Of a DNA stretch of 64,000 nucleotides, positions 25,574-35,216 are shown in pieces. A program made the translations under genes and the position numbers. The DNA comes from Herbidospora sakaeratensis (GTDB lineage Bacteria > Actinomycetota > Actinomycetes > Streptosporangiales > Streptosporangiaceae). Every line of letters starts with the position of its first letter. Position 1 is the first letter of the stretch. The DNA lies in the NCBI RefSeq assembly GCF_001570525.1, contig NZ_BBXC01000018.1, forward strand, positions 41,640-105,639. Reading direction: 5' to 3'. Below the pieces are notes generated by a model. That model made no database searches and had not been told where the DNA came from. It saw nothing but the letters and a program-made list of their open reading frames with translations.

Positions 25574-26041
25574 ATGCGACTTTCTGCGCGTGTCGACTAC
25601 GCCCTGCGGGCGGCGGCCGAGCTGGCCGCGTCCGGCGACGGCCCGACCACGGTGGGCGAACTCGCCAAGGGCCAGGAGATGCCGCCCAAATATCTGGAGA
25701 ACATCCTGCTCCAGATGCGCCGGGCCGGGCTGGTCCGCGGCCAGCGGGGCCCCGAGGGCGGCTACGTCCTGGCCCGTCCCGCCAACCAGATCTCCCTGGC
25801 CGACGTGATCCGCGCGGTCGACGGCCCGCTGGCCAACGTCCGCGGCGAACGGCCCGAACACGTCGGCTACACCGGCGCGGCCCAGGCTCTCCAGCAGGTC
25901 TGGATCGCCCTGCGGGCCAGCGAGCGCGCCATCCTCGAAGAGGTCACCCTCGACCAGATCGCCACCGGCGACCTGCCGAAGCGGGTGACCGACCTGTCCG
26001 ACGACCCCTCCGCCTGGGACTCCCCCAACGCCCCCGTCTAA
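25574..26041 (+). CDS. Rrf2-family transcriptional regulator
   Basis: The 155-residue protein has the Rrf2 start MRLSARVDYALRAAAELA, the winged helix (VGELAKGQEMPPKYLENIL) and GPEGGYVLARP. It has no Cys residues at all, so it cannot hold an iron-sulfur cluster as IscR or NsrR do. This is the Cys-free actinobacterial type. Its stop overlaps the start of the Nei gene in TAATG, so the two are probably cotranscribed. Confidence 0.88.
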   Translation: MRLSARVDYALRAAAELAASGDGPTTVGELAKGQEMPPKYLENILLQMRRAGLVRGQRGPEGGYVLARPANQISLADVIRAVDGPLANVRGERPEHVGYTGAAQALQQVWIALRASERAILEEVTLDQIATGDLPKRVTDLSDDPSAWDSPNAPV

Positions 26042-26820
26042 TGCCCGAGGGCGACGCCGTCTACCGCACGGCGAAGCGGCTGCGGGCGGCGCTCGACGAC
26101 CGCGAGCTCACCCGCTCCGACTTCCGGGTGCCCCGCTACGCCACCGCCGACCTTCGCGGGCGGCGGGTGCTGACCACGGTGAGCCGGGGCAAGAACCTGC
26201 TCACCCGGGTCGAGGGCGGCGTGACCCTGCACACCCATCTGCGCATGGACGGATCGTGGCGGGTCACCCGGGCGGGCACCCCGCTGAGGGGCGGCGACGT
26301 CGTCCGGGTGGTGCTGGCCAACAGTGTTTGGCAGGCCGCCGGGATCAAGCTCGGCGTGGTCGACCTGCTGCCGACCGCCAGAGAAGACGAGGTCGTCGGG
26401 CATCTGGGCCCCGACCTGCTCGGCCCCGACTGGGACACGGAAAGGGCCGTCGCCAACCTGCTGGGCGATCCCGGCCGCACGATCGGGGAGGCGCTGCTCG
26501 ACCAGCGCAATCTCGCGGGGATCGGCACGATATGGCGTGCGGAGACGCTCTTCGTCGCCGGCGTCGGGCCGTGGCGGCACACCGGGGACGTGGCGGATCT
26601 GGCGGGGCTGGCCGAAACGGCCCACCGCCTCTTGGTGGAGAACAAGAACGAACATGGACCGGTCACGACCGGCGACCCGAGACCAGGTCGTGCGCTGTTC
26701 GTCTACGGCAGGGCACACCTTCCCTGCCGCGTCTGCGGAACGGTCATCGAACGTGGAGAGATGGGGTCACAACCGCAGCAGCGGTTGATCTACTGGTGCC
26801 CGCGCTGCCAGCGGGGCTAG
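26041..26820 (+). CDS. nei: Endonuclease VIII-like DNA glycosylase (Fpg/Nei)
   Basis: The 259-residue protein starts [14 protein letters not shown], where Pro2 and Glu3 after removal of Met are the catalytic pair of the Fpg/Nei family. A C-terminal zinc finger is present, CRVC plus CPRC. It removes oxidised bases and nicks the strand. It is slightly short, as in actinobacterial Nei2-type enzymes. The ATG overlaps the Rrf2 stop. Its own stop shares CTAG with the convergent clgR gene. Confidence 0.9.
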   Translation: MPEGDAVYRTAKRLRAALDDRELTRSDFRVPRYATADLRGRRVLTTVSRGKNLLTRVEGGVTLHTHLRMDGSWRVTRAGTPLRGGDVVRVVLANSVWQAAGIKLGVVDLLPTAREDEVVGHLGPDLLGPDWDTERAVANLLGDPGRTIGEALLDQRNLAGIGTIWRAETLFVAGVGPWRHTGDVADLAGLAETAHRLLVENKNEHGPVTTGDPRPGRALFVYGRAHLPCRVCGTVIERGEMGSQPQQRLIYWCPRCQRG

Positions 26821-27173
26821 GCGGCCACCATGTCCTTGACCTCGGGGAAACCGTCGAACTCCGGCCCGGAGGGCACGGTCTCCGTGATGGGCAGACGCTC
26901 ACGCTCGGGCACGTCGGCCAAGACAGGCGCGTGCTGAAGCTCGGCGAGCGCGAACTGGTCGGAGACCTCCCGCAGCACCTGCGACAGCGGCACACCCAGC
27001 GCACCGCAGATCGAGGCGAGCAGCTCGGACGACGCCTCCTTCTGACCACGCTCCACCTCGGACAGATAGCCGAGGGAGACCCGTGCCAGCGTGGAGACCT
27101 CGCGCAGTGTGCGACTCTGCCGCACCCGTAGCCGCCGCAGGACGTCGCCGAGAAGCTGACGCAGCAGGACCAT
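26817..27173 (-). CDS. clgR: ClgR/PopR-type HTH regulator
   Basis: The 118-residue protein has an XRE-type HTH ([23 protein letters not shown]) that matches ClgR, the activator of Clp protease genes. ATG 27173 follows AAGGGAG. A much longer in-frame start exists but would give a 97-residue unrelated extension. The gene lies downstream of cinA and pgsA, the usual actinobacterial order. ClgR is normally itself degraded by Clp through its C terminus, here ending DMVAA, and the two-Ala end fits that. Confidence 0.88.
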   Translation of the reverse strand: MVLLRQLLGDVLRRLRVRQSRTLREVSTLARVSLGYLSEVERGQKEASSELLASICGALGVPLSQVLREVSDQFALAELQHAPVLADVPERERLPITETVPSGPEFDGFPEVKDMVAA

Positions 27174-27401
27174 CTGTCGCTCCCTTCCCGGCGCGGGAGC
27201 CGTCACGACGCTCCGCGCTTTCGGTTCATATCGCCCGTTCTTTCCGCGCCCTTCGTACATACTCCTCGCCGTCATCAGTGACTCGCTCGGCCCCTGCGCC
27301 GGGCGCGTCGTGGACTTGCTCATCGCCGATGGCTCACGGACCTCACTCACAGCTCCACCGTACCTGTATCGAGCGACACCACGGCAGACCATGGTGAGCA
27401 T

Positions 27402-27415
27402 GTTCGCTGGGGACG
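27402..27415. promoter_or_regulatory. Possible ClgR box upstream of clgR
   Basis: GTTCGC-TGGGG-ACG resembles the ClgR operator as I recall it, GTTCGC-N5-GCG, with one mismatch. It lies 229 bp before the clgR start and begins just before the cinA stop. ClgR proteins regulate their own genes, so a site here is expected. The long distance keeps confidence low. Confidence 0.35.
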
Positions 27416-27426
27416 TAACGCGGTAA

Positions 27427-27924
27427 TCACCCCGAATGTTCCCCCGAATTGGCCAGCACAACACCTAGAAGTAGATCCAAAGCCATCTCACACGTATGGA
27501 TACGGATGGCTTGGCGGTCTCCGGTCAATCGCAGGTCAACGACTTTCGAGACGTCTTCCGGACCGCTCACGCCGCAGAAGACGGTGCCGACGGGCCTGCC
27601 GTCCTGGGGCTCGGGGCCGGCCACGCCGGTCACGGCGACCGCCCAGGTCGCGCCGGTGAGCTCGCGCACACCGGCGGCCATCGCGGCGGCCACGTCGGGA
27701 TGGACGGCGCCCTCGCGGGCCAGCAGGTCGGCCGGCACGCCGAGCAGCCGGGCCTTCAGATCGGTGGCGTAACCGATCACCCCGCCGACGAAGGCGGCCG
27801 ACGCGCCGGCCACACCGGTCACGGTCGCCCCGATGAGCCCACCGGTGAGGGATTCGGCCACGGCGAAAGTCTCACCCCGCTCCGCGAGCAGGGAGATCAC
27901 CTTCGCGGCGGTCGAGTCGGTCAC
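27427..27924 (-). CDS. cinA: CinA C-terminal family amidase (PncC-like)
   Basis: The 165-residue protein is the CinA C-terminal domain alone, a nicotinamide-nucleotide amidase family that returns NMN to NAD synthesis. Typical blocks are [27 protein letters not shown] and [10 protein letters not shown]. The N-terminal ADP-ribose pyrophosphatase domain of full CinA is absent, as is usual for short actinobacterial and PncC forms. The ATG overlaps the pgsA stop by 4 bp. Confidence 0.9.
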   Translation of the reverse strand: MTDSTAAKVISLLAERGETFAVAESLTGGLIGATVTGVAGASAAFVGGVIGYATDLKARLLGVPADLLAREGAVHPDVAAAMAAGVRELTGATWAVAVTGVAGPEPQDGRPVGTVFCGVSGPEDVSKVVDLRLTGDRQAIRIHTCEMALDLLLGVVLANSGEHSG

Positions 27925-28574
27925 ACCTGTTCCCTCCGGGCCACCTGGCGGAGTCGGACTGCTCGCACAACGTAGTCGACGCCGGTCGCCACCGTCACCA
28001 GTACGGCGGTTCCCATGGTGGCCCAGCGCACGACGTCGAGCAGGCCCGGCACCAGGAAGAAGCCGACGGCGAAGATCTGCAGCACCGTCTTGATCTTGCC
28101 GCCGGTGCTGGCCGGGATGATGCCGAACCGGATCACCACGAACCGCAGCGCGGTCACGCCCAGCTCACGGGCGATGATCACGACGGTCACCCACCACGGC
28201 AGCTCGCCGAGGAGCGACAGGCAGACCAGCGCCGACCCGATGAGCGCCTTGTCGGCGATCGGGTCGGCGATCTTGCCGAAGTCGGTGATCAGGCCGTACT
28301 TGCGGGCCAGGAAGCCGTCGAGCTGGTCGGTGATCGAGGCGAACATGAAGACGCCCAGGGCGGCCAGCCGCCAGCCGGTGCCGTCGAGGAACAGGAACAC
28401 GATGAACGCGGGAACGACCAGCAGCCGCATGACCGTGAGCGCGTTGGCGATGTTCCAGGCGCTCACGGGAGGCGTGGCCGGCTCGACCGGGTCGGTCACC
28501 ACCAGCCGCTCGGGGGCGGCGTCGGCCATGACCGACGGAGCCGAATCCCGTGCCGGGTCGTTGCTCTGGCTCAC
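27921..28574 (-). CDS. pgsA: CDP-diacylglycerol-glycerol-3-phosphate phosphatidyltransferase
   Basis: The 217-residue membrane protein has the CDP-alcohol phosphatidyltransferase signature spread over [20 protein letters not shown] and KIADPIADK (the D-x2-DG-x2-AR-x8-G-x3-D-x3-D pattern). It makes phosphatidylglycerol phosphate. A charged N-terminal tail of about 40 residues precedes the first membrane segment. Its start overlaps the rimO stop by 4 bp, so rimO, pgsA and cinA are translationally linked. Confidence 0.9.
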   Translation of the reverse strand: MSQSNDPARDSAPSVMADAAPERLVVTDPVEPATPPVSAWNIANALTVMRLLVVPAFIVFLFLDGTGWRLAALGVFMFASITDQLDGFLARKYGLITDFGKIADPIADKALIGSALVCLSLLGELPWWVTVVIIARELGVTALRFVVIRFGIIPASTGGKIKTVLQIFAVGFFLVPGLLDVVRWATMGTAVLVTVATGVDYVVRAVRLRQVARREQV

Positions 28575-29977
28575 GTCGTGGCCTTGATCCTCGCGATCAG
28601 GTCAACCCCTTCCGAGTCGACCGCGACGGCGCGGACGATCTGCCCCGGCACCAGGCCGATGCCCTGGACCGTGACCGAACCGTCGACCTCGGGGCCCTGG
28701 TGGGCGGCGCGGCCCTCGTAGCCGCCGTCGCCCAGGTCGTCTTCGACCAGCACCGACAACTCGGTGCCGATGCGCTCTTCGGCCCGCTGGGCGGTGAGCT
28801 CCTCGGCCAGCTCGGTGAGGATCGCCACCCGCTCGTCGACCACGTCCTGGTCGAGCTTGTCGTCGAACCCGGCGGCCTCGGTGCCGTCTTCGTCGGAGTA
28901 GCCGAACACCCCGATGACGTCGAGACGCGCCTCTTCGAGGAACGCGACCAGCTCGCCGAACTGTTCCTCGGTCTCGCCGGGGAAGCCGACGATGAAGTTG
29001 GACCGCACGCCCGCCTCGGGGGCCCGCTCGCGGATCTGCTTGAGCAGGCCGAGGAACTGGGCCGGGTCGCCGAAGCGCCGCATGCGGCGCAGGACCGGGT
29101 TGCTGGCGTGCTGGAACGACAGGTCGAAGTAGGGCGCGACGCCCTCGGTGCCGGCGATCACGTCGAGCAGGCCGGGCCGCAGCTCGGCCGGCTGCAGGTA
29201 GCTGACCCGGACCCGGTCGATGCCGTCGACGGCGGCCAGCTCCGGCAGCAGCTTCTCGAGGGCCCTGAGGTCGCCCAGATCCTTGCCGTAGGAGGTGGAG
29301 TTCTCGCTGACCAGGACGAGCTCCCGCACGCCCTGACCGGCCAGCCAGACGGCCTCGGCGAGCAGGTCGTCGGGGCGGCGCGAGACGTAGGCGCCGCGGA
29401 AGGCCGGGATCGCGCAGAAGGTGCAGCGCCGGTCGCAGCCCGAGGCCAGCTTCAGCGAGGCGACCGGCCCGCCGGTCAGCCGCTTGCGCAGCGTGCGCGG
29501 GCCGGAGGCGGGCGCGAGCCCGGTCGGCAGGTCGCCGTGGCCGGGCACCGCGACGGGCGCGGCGTGCCGCTCGACCGGGCTGATGGGCAGCAGGGCCCGC
29601 CGGTCGCGCGGCGTGTGGGCGGTCAGCGACCGCCCTTCGAGCACGTCGTCGAGGCGGGCGCCGATGTCGGTGTAGTCGTCGAACGACAACACCGCGGCGG
29701 CCTCGGGCAGCGCCCCGGCCAGCTCGGTGCCGTAGCGCTCGGCCATGCAGCCGGCGGCCACGACCTTGGCGCCCGAGTCGGCCGCCGCGAGGATGGTGTC
29801 GATCGAGTCTTTCTTCGCCGACTCGATGAACCCGCAGGTGTTGACCACGATCACGTCGGGGTCGTCGTCGCCCAGCGCCCAGCCGGCGGATTCCAGGCGC
29901 GCGGCGAGCTCCTCTGAATCGACCTCGTTGCGGGCGCAGCCCAGCGTGATCATGGAAACGGTTCGGCGTGAAGACAT
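28571..29977 (-). CDS. rimO: Ribosomal protein S12 methylthiotransferase
   Basis: The 468-residue protein is a radical-SAM methylthiotransferase. In order it has an N-terminal UPF0004 domain with [14 protein letters not shown], a radical-SAM domain with [15 protein letters not shown] (three Cys), and a C-terminal TRAM domain (about 400-468). It adds a methylthio group to an Asp of ribosomal protein S12. I chose ATG 29977. There is no Shine-Dalgarno sequence, but TACCGT lies 9 bp before the ATG, so a leaderless message is possible. Confidence 0.92.
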   Translation of the reverse strand: MSSRRTVSMITLGCARNEVDSEELAARLESAGWALGDDDPDVIVVNTCGFIESAKKDSIDTILAAADSGAKVVAAGCMAERYGTELAGALPEAAAVLSFDDYTDIGARLDDVLEGRSLTAHTPRDRRALLPISPVERHAAPVAVPGHGDLPTGLAPASGPRTLRKRLTGGPVASLKLASGCDRRCTFCAIPAFRGAYVSRRPDDLLAEAVWLAGQGVRELVLVSENSTSYGKDLGDLRALEKLLPELAAVDGIDRVRVSYLQPAELRPGLLDVIAGTEGVAPYFDLSFQHASNPVLRRMRRFGDPAQFLGLLKQIRERAPEAGVRSNFIVGFPGETEEQFGELVAFLEEARLDVIGVFGYSDEDGTEAAGFDDKLDQDVVDERVAILTELAEELTAQRAEERIGTELSVLVEDDLGDGGYEGRAAHQGPEVDGSVTVQGIGLVPGQIVRAVAVDSEGVDLIARIKATT

Positions 29978-30006
29978 GATGAAGCTACGGTATCGGGGAT
30001 CGGCCA

Positions 30007-30741
30007 CTACCGGGGACGCGGGACCTCGGCCCCGTACGTCCGCTTGACCGTCTCCCCCGCGCGGCCCGGGGCGCCCAGGTCGCGGCCGTTCACGTTGAGC
30101 TGGACCGAGCCCGCGTTGCCGAAGGTCAGGCGCGCCTTCTCCTTGATCCGGAAGCTGCGGGTGTCGCCGCTCGGGATCACGCCCATGAAGACGCTCTTGT
30201 TCTTGGCGTCGCGGACCTGGATCCACGCCTCGCTGGTCGCGGTGATCTTCACCGTGACGTGGCTGGCCGCCTTCGCCGGGGCGGCCGGAGCGGCCGCCGG
30301 AGGCGCCGCCTTGGCCGCCGCCGGAGCCGAGTTGACCTTGACCGACTGCTTCTCGGGCGCGTTGATCGCGCTGCCCATGATGCGGCCGACGCCGAACACC
30401 GCCACGATGGCGAGCGCGACCGCCATCGCCAGCGTCCAGTTGGGCGTGCGGCGCTCGCGCAGCTTGATGCCCTTGTCGATCGGGTACATCGCGCCCACGC
30501 CGGGGCGCGGGCCGCCCGTCAGGGCGTCGTACTCGCGGACCAGGGCGTCGCCCTCCAGGCCCAGCTCGCGGGCCAGGGCCCGGAGGTGGCCCCGGGCGTA
30601 GAAGTCTCCGTTGCAGGCGGAGAAGTCGTCGCCTTCGATCGCGACGATGATCGCCTCGCGGATCCGGGTGCGGCGGCTCAGGTCGGCTACGGACAGCCCC
30701 CTGTGCTCCCTCGCCTCCGAGATCGTTCCACCGATGGACAT
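30007..30741 (-). CDS. RodZ-like HTH membrane protein (DUF4115)
   Basis: The 244-residue protein has a cytoplasmic HTH ([19 protein letters not shown], about 2-75), one membrane segment ([19 protein letters not shown], about 120-140), an Ala/Pro spacer and an extracytoplasmic DUF4115 domain (about 165-244). This is the RodZ-like layout tied to cell shape and wall growth. ATG 30741 follows GGGGGG, and longer in-frame starts exist. It lies between ftsK and rimO, as in many actinobacteria. Confidence 0.88.
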   Translation of the reverse strand: MSIGGTISEAREHRGLSVADLSRRTRIREAIIVAIEGDDFSACNGDFYARGHLRALARELGLEGDALVREYDALTGGPRPGVGAMYPIDKGIKLRERRTPNWTLAMAVALAIVAVFGVGRIMGSAINAPEKQSVKVNSAPAAAKAAPPAAAPAAPAKAASHVTVKITATSEAWIQVRDAKNKSVFMGVIPSGDTRSFRIKEKARLTFGNAGSVQLNVNGRDLGAPGRAGETVKRTYGAEVPRPR

Positions 30742-30800
30742 CTGCGGCCCCCCGCCCATCCCGACGCTGAGTAGTGAGTTACATTCAATCAGTAACAACA

Positions 30801-33311
30801 CTATGATGTAGCGCCGGGGTCACCACCCCGGAGATCTGCGAGCAGCCCGGCGAGTTCGTCGGGCTTCACCATCACTTCACGGGCCTTGGAGCCCTCGCTC
30901 GGACCCACGACGTTGCGCGATTCGAGCAGGTCCATCAGGCGGCCCGCCTTGGCGAACCCGACCCGCAGCTTGCGCTGGAGCATCGAGGTCGAGCCGAACT
31001 GGGTCGTCACGATCAGCTCGGCGGCCTGGACTAGCAGGTCGAGGTCGTCGCCGATCTCCTCGTCGATCTCCTTCTTCGCGGTCGCCTGGGCGGCGACGTC
31101 GGAGCGGTATTCGACCTGCATCTGCGTCTTGCAGTGGCCGACGACCTCGGCGATCTCCTTCTCCGACACGAACGCGTTCTGCAGCCGCATCGGCTTGCTG
31201 GCGCCCATCGGGAGGAACAGCGCGTCGCCCTGGCCCACCAGCTTCTCGGCGCCCGGCTGGTCGAGGATGACCCGCGAGTCGGCCAGCGAGGAGGTGGCGA
31301 ACGCCAGCCGCGACGGCACGTTGGCCTTGATCAGGCCGGTGACGACGTCGACCGAGGGTCGCTGGGTGGCGATCACCAGGTGGATGCCGGCCGCGCGGGC
31401 CAGCTGGGTGATGCGCACGATCGAGTCCTCGACGTCGCGGGGGGCGACCATCATCAGGTCGGCCAGCTCGTCGACGATCACCAGCAGGTAGGGGTAGGGC
31501 TGGTAGACCCGCTCGCTGCCGGGCGGGGCGACCAGGCTGCCCGCCCTGACCGCCTTGTTGAAGTCGTCGACGTGCCGGAAGCCGCTGGCGGCCAGGTCGT
31601 CGTAGCGGCGGTCCATCTCCCCCACGACCCATTCGAGGGCCTCGGCGGCCTTCTTCGGGTTGGTGATGATCGGGGTGATGAGGTGGGGGATGCCCTCGTA
31701 CGCGGACAGTTCCACCCGCTTGGGGTCGACCAGGACCATCCGGACCTCGTCGGGGGTGGCCCGCATCAGCACCGAGGTGATCAGGCCGTTGATGCAGGTC
31801 GACTTGCCCGCGCCGGTGGCGCCCGCGATGAGGATGTGCGGCATCTTGGCCAGGTTGGCCACGATGGTGCGGCCCTCGACGTCCTTGCCGAGGCCGACGA
31901 TCATCGGGTGGTGGTCGGCCTGGGCCACCTGCGAGCGCAGCACGTCGCCGAGCGAGACCAGGTCCTTGTCGACGTTGGGGATCTCCACGCCGATCGCCGA
32001 CTTGCCGGGGATCGGCGACAGGATGCGCACGTCGGCCGACTTGACGGCGTAGGCGATGTTCTTGGTGAGCGCGGTGACCTTCTCGACCTTGACCGACGGC
32101 CCGAGCTCGATCTCGTAGCGGGTCACGGTCGGGCCGCGCGTGAAGCCGGTGACCTGGGCGTCGATGGCGAACTGCTCCAGCACGCTGGTCAGCGCGTTGA
32201 CGACGGTCTTGTTGGCCTTGGTCTCGGCCTTCGGCGCGCTGCCGGGACGCAGCATCTGGGCGTCGGGGAGCGTGTAGGGGCCGGCCTGCGGCGACAGCAT
32301 GAGCTGCTCGACCTTGCGGGGGGCCGGAGTGGGCTCGGGCGGCAGCGTCTGCTGGGGCGCCGGCGGCTCGTCGACCGGGGGCGGCGGCAGCGGCTCGTCG
32401 TCGACGAGGCCCGGCACGATCTCCGGCGAGTGGTCGGACGGCTTCTCGCGCAGGATCGGCGTGTCGTAGGGCTTGCGGTTCTCGCCCGGCTCGGGCTGCG
32501 CCTTCTTCTTCTTGGGCGCGGCGTTCTCGAAGGGCTTCTGGAACAGCAGCACCTTGATCTCGCCGAGCCGCTCGGGCACCCGGTGGATCGGCGTGGCGGT
32601 GACCACCAGCGCGCCGAACCCGGCCAGCATCAGCAGCAGCGGGATCGTGATGAACGACGGCAGGATGCTGTCGGGCGGCGCGGAGACGATGAACCCGAGC
32701 ATGCCGCCGGCGGCCGAGACCTTGTCCATGCCGTCGTCGGTGGTGCCCGCGGGATAGGGGGTGCCGTGGGCGACGTGCACGATGCCGAGGATGCCGGCCG
32801 CCAGCGCGGTGAAGCCGATCAGCATGCGGCCGGTCTCGCCGTTCTGGTCGGGGTGGCGCAGCAGCCGCCAGGCGATCAGGCCCATGATCAGGGGCACCGA
32901 CCAGAAGAGCGACCCGACCGTGCCGCGCACGACCGCGTCGACCACCGTGGCCACCGAGCCCTTGCTGGTCCGCCACGTCATCGCGGCCAGCACGATCGCG
33001 CCCGCCAGCACGGCCAGGCCGAGGCCGTCACGCCGGTGGGCGGGGTCGAGGTCGCGCGCGCCGTTGCCGATCGCCCGCGCCGCGCCGCCGATCGCGTTCG
33101 CGATCAGGCTCCAGATGCCGACGACGAGCTTGCCGATCATCAGGAACACCCAGGAGAGGGGGTCGTTCCCGGTGCCGATCGGCCGCTTCGGCGGCGGCGC
33201 GGGCTTCCGGCGGGGCGGCGGCCCCTTCTTCTTGACGGTCGGGCGGGGGGCGGGACGTGACGACTGCCGAGGCGTCGGCCGCTTCCCACCGGAGGACGCA
33301 CGGGTGGCCAT
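30801..33311 (-). CDS. ftsK: DNA translocase FtsK/SpoIIIE
   Basis: The 836-residue protein has a basic Pro-rich N terminus, four hydrophobic segments (about 55-240), a linker rich in Pro and Glu (about 260-330), the motor domain with Walker [10 protein letters not shown] and Walker [14 protein letters not shown], and a C-terminal gamma winged helix (about 770-830) that reads KOPS-type sequences. It pumps chromosomal DNA at division or sporulation septa. ATG 33311 was preferred over an upstream ATG at 33347 because [11 protein letters not shown] is the usual type of start. Confidence 0.93.
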   Translation of the reverse strand: MATRASSGGKRPTPRQSSRPAPRPTVKKKGPPPRRKPAPPPKRPIGTGNDPLSWVFLMIGKLVVGIWSLIANAIGGAARAIGNGARDLDPAHRRDGLGLAVLAGAIVLAAMTWRTSKGSVATVVDAVVRGTVGSLFWSVPLIMGLIAWRLLRHPDQNGETGRMLIGFTALAAGILGIVHVAHGTPYPAGTTDDGMDKVSAAGGMLGFIVSAPPDSILPSFITIPLLLMLAGFGALVVTATPIHRVPERLGEIKVLLFQKPFENAAPKKKKAQPEPGENRKPYDTPILREKPSDHSPEIVPGLVDDEPLPPPPVDEPPAPQQTLPPEPTPAPRKVEQLMLSPQAGPYTLPDAQMLRPGSAPKAETKANKTVVNALTSVLEQFAIDAQVTGFTRGPTVTRYEIELGPSVKVEKVTALTKNIAYAVKSADVRILSPIPGKSAIGVEIPNVDKDLVSLGDVLRSQVAQADHHPMIVGLGKDVEGRTIVANLAKMPHILIAGATGAGKSTCINGLITSVLMRATPDEVRMVLVDPKRVELSAYEGIPHLITPIITNPKKAAEALEWVVGEMDRRYDDLAASGFRHVDDFNKAVRAGSLVAPPGSERVYQPYPYLLVIVDELADLMMVAPRDVEDSIVRITQLARAAGIHLVIATQRPSVDVVTGLIKANVPSRLAFATSSLADSRVILDQPGAEKLVGQGDALFLPMGASKPMRLQNAFVSEKEIAEVVGHCKTQMQVEYRSDVAAQATAKKEIDEEIGDDLDLLVQAAELIVTTQFGSTSMLQRKLRVGFAKAGRLMDLLESRNVVGPSEGSKAREVMVKPDELAGLLADLRGGDPGATS

Positions 33312-33501
33312 GATGGTCACGGTATTGCGCAACCGTCGCATACACACGTAAGCGCGCCGCTCAAAAGCGCATCGCCGTCGAGGGTCTCAAAGCTTCTTTC
33401 CGTTACGGCTCCGCCTGGCCGGCCACACGACCGGCCCGGTCCACACGAGGTCCGGGCGCATGCCCGCACTCGGCCGTCCGGCCTGATGCCGGGATGGGCG
33501 G

Positions 33502-33533
33502 AAGCGCCGGTCCTCCGGAGAGGGCCGGCGCTT
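33502..33533 (-). terminator. Hairpin terminator after the ricin-lectin pectate lyase
   Basis: Arms of 14 bp (33502-33515 and 33520-33533) pair with one G-T wobble around a CGGA loop. The hairpin lies 46 bp beyond the stop of the lyase gene and would shield ftsK from its transcript. The rest of 33312-33578 has no gene that I can support. Confidence 0.7.
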
Positions 33534-33578
33534 CGTGTCGCGACGTCGCCCGGTCAGGTCAGGGGACCGGGTGAGGTT

Positions 33579-35036
33579 CTACAGGGAGATGCGTCCCGCG
33601 CCCGCGCCGTTCGTCACCGACGACTTGACGTTGGAGGCGGTCTCCAGGGAGTAGGAGTACGGGATCGAGGCGACGCTGCCGCCGGCCTGGCCCGTGCCCG
33701 AGTTCACGAAGTGGTTGTTGCGGGCGACGATGCTCCCCGGGCCCGAGTCGCCCTCGCCCAGGTGGTAGGGGTCGTCGGTGTTCTCGAAGTAGTTGCCCTC
33801 GACGAGCACGCCGGCGCCCTCGGTGGAGGCCACGCCGTAGCTGGTCACGCCGCCGTAGTAGTTGTTGTAGACGTGGACCGGGTTGCCGAACCGGACGCGC
33901 GGGTGGCGCTGGCCGGTGCCGTCGAACCAGTTGTGGTGGTAGGTCACCCGCAGGCGGCCGCGGTCCTCGGAGCCGTTGCCGTCGTCGTGGCCGAGCAGCA
34001 TCGACTTGTCGTGGTCGTAGATGCGGTTCCACGAGATCGTCACGTAGTCGCTGGCCCGCTTGACGTCGATGGCGCCGTCGTAGCCGTTGGACAGGGTGTT
34101 GTGGTCGATCCAGACCCGGGTGGAGTACTGGACGTTGATCGCGTCGTCGTTCCAGTTCCGGAAGGTCAGGTTGCGGATGATCACGTTGGTCGCCTCGGCG
34201 ACGTTCAGGCCGCAGCCCTGGATGACCGCGCCGGAGTTGCCGATGATCGTCTTGTTGGAGCCGATCCGGAGCATGCCGGAGCAGGAGATCGTCCCGGAGA
34301 CCCGGATCACGGCCGCGTTGGTGCCGGAGGCCGCGCTGGTCAGCGCGCTGGAGCTGGTCACGGTGGTGGGTGAGGCGTTGCCGCCGCCGGTGGTGCCGCC
34401 GCCCTGGGTGGCCCAGCCGACCAGCCCGCCCGGCGGCGGGCCGACGGTGGGAGTCGGCGTCGGGGTCGGGTTGGGGGTCGGGGTGACCGTGGGCGTGGGC
34501 TGCGGACCGCTCGACGGGGTGAACGTCCAGTGCTTGGTGACCACGTTGTCGCAGGAGTTCTGCTGGATCACGGCGTTGGAGGCGGTGGAGTTGTCGCGGG
34601 TGTTCACGCACTTGCCGCCGTTGCCGTTCACGATCCGGGTGCCGTTGGCGGCGTCGGAGAACGTCCACGTCTGCGAGGCGGAGCCGTTGCAGGTCTGCTG
34701 GACGATCGCCTTGCCCGCCGAACTGCTGTTGTCCTGGACGCCCAGGCACTTGCCGCTGTGCCCGGCGGTGATGCGGTAGCCGCCGTTCTGAGAGGCCAGG
34801 GTGAAGCGCTGGTTGGTGGTGCCGGTGCAGGCGTACTGGATCAGCCCGGCGTTGTCGGCCGTGCTGAAGTTCAGCACGTCGAGGCAGAGGTTGCTGCCCC
34901 GGTTGACCACGGAGTACGTACCGGCGCCCGGGGCCGCCTGGGCGCTCGTGGTCAGCGGGACCACGACGCCGGCGACGGCCAGGACGACGGCGGCGAAGAC
35001 GGCCGGCCACCGTCTTCTGACACTCAATCTGGACAC
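33579..35036 (-). CDS. Secreted pectate lyase with ricin-type lectin module
   Basis: The 485-residue protein has a Sec signal peptide (RRRWPAVFAAVVLAVAGVVV), a ricin B beta-trefoil (about 35-165, with three Q/KxW repeats: QRFTL, QTWTF, KHWTF), a Thr-Pro linker and a PL1 pectate lyase domain (about 205-485). The PL1 blocks are VWIDHN and RHPRVRFG, which contains the catalytic Arg. It should cut polygalacturonate outside the cell by calcium-dependent beta-elimination, with the trefoil holding plant wall sugars. GTG 35036 follows GAGGAG. An IclR-type palindrome lies 45 bp upstream (35081-35097). Confidence 0.93.
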   Translation of the reverse strand: MSRLSVRRRWPAVFAAVVLAVAGVVVPLTTSAQAAPGAGTYSVVNRGSNLCLDVLNFSTADNAGLIQYACTGTTNQRFTLASQNGGYRITAGHSGKCLGVQDNSSSAGKAIVQQTCNGSASQTWTFSDAANGTRIVNGNGGKCVNTRDNSTASNAVIQQNSCDNVVTKHWTFTPSSGPQPTPTVTPTPNPTPTPTPTVGPPPGGLVGWATQGGGTTGGGNASPTTVTSSSALTSAASGTNAAVIRVSGTISCSGMLRIGSNKTIIGNSGAVIQGCGLNVAEATNVIIRNLTFRNWNDDAINVQYSTRVWIDHNTLSNGYDGAIDVKRASDYVTISWNRIYDHDKSMLLGHDDGNGSEDRGRLRVTYHHNWFDGTGQRHPRVRFGNPVHVYNNYYGGVTSYGVASTEGAGVLVEGNYFENTDDPYHLGEGDSGPGSIVARNNHFVNSGTGQAGGSVASIPYSYSLETASNVKSSVTNGAGAGRISL

Positions 35037-35080
35037 GTGTGAAGCTCCTCTCTCAAGGTCGGTGCACACCATAAGCACAC

Positions 35081-35097
35081 GTTTCATGTAGTGAAAC
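35081..35097. promoter_or_regulatory. IclR-type operator at the pectate lyase promoter
   Basis: GTTTCATGTAGTGAAAC has perfect 6-bp arms around TGTAG. It is the best-formed member of a set of 17-bp palindromes in this locus (also 35152, 35192, 36975, 39622, 39642). It sits 45 bp upstream of the lyase start codon, a usual place for repression. The IclR protein at 37925-38689 is the natural binder. Confidence 0.7.
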
Positions 35098-35151
35098 GGT
35101 GAGGTCAGATCGATCTTCGCGACATGGGCGTACACGAAAAAGCCGTTGAAA

Positions 35152-35208
35152 GTTTCATGTGGCGGAACGATATTTCATGTGTTGACACGCCGTTCTGTGT
35201 AGTGGAAT
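35152..35208. promoter_or_regulatory. Clustered IclR-type operators before the symporter gene
   Basis: Two further copies of the 17-bp motif lie here: GTTTCATGTGGCGGAAC (35152-35168) and GTTCTGTGTAGTGGAAT (35192-35208), with a weak third at 35172-35188. A TTGACA hexamer at 35182-35187 suits a -35 box. The second copy would then cover the -10 region, so bound repressor would block the symporter promoter. Confidence 0.6.
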
Positions 35209-35216
35209 CTCCAGGC

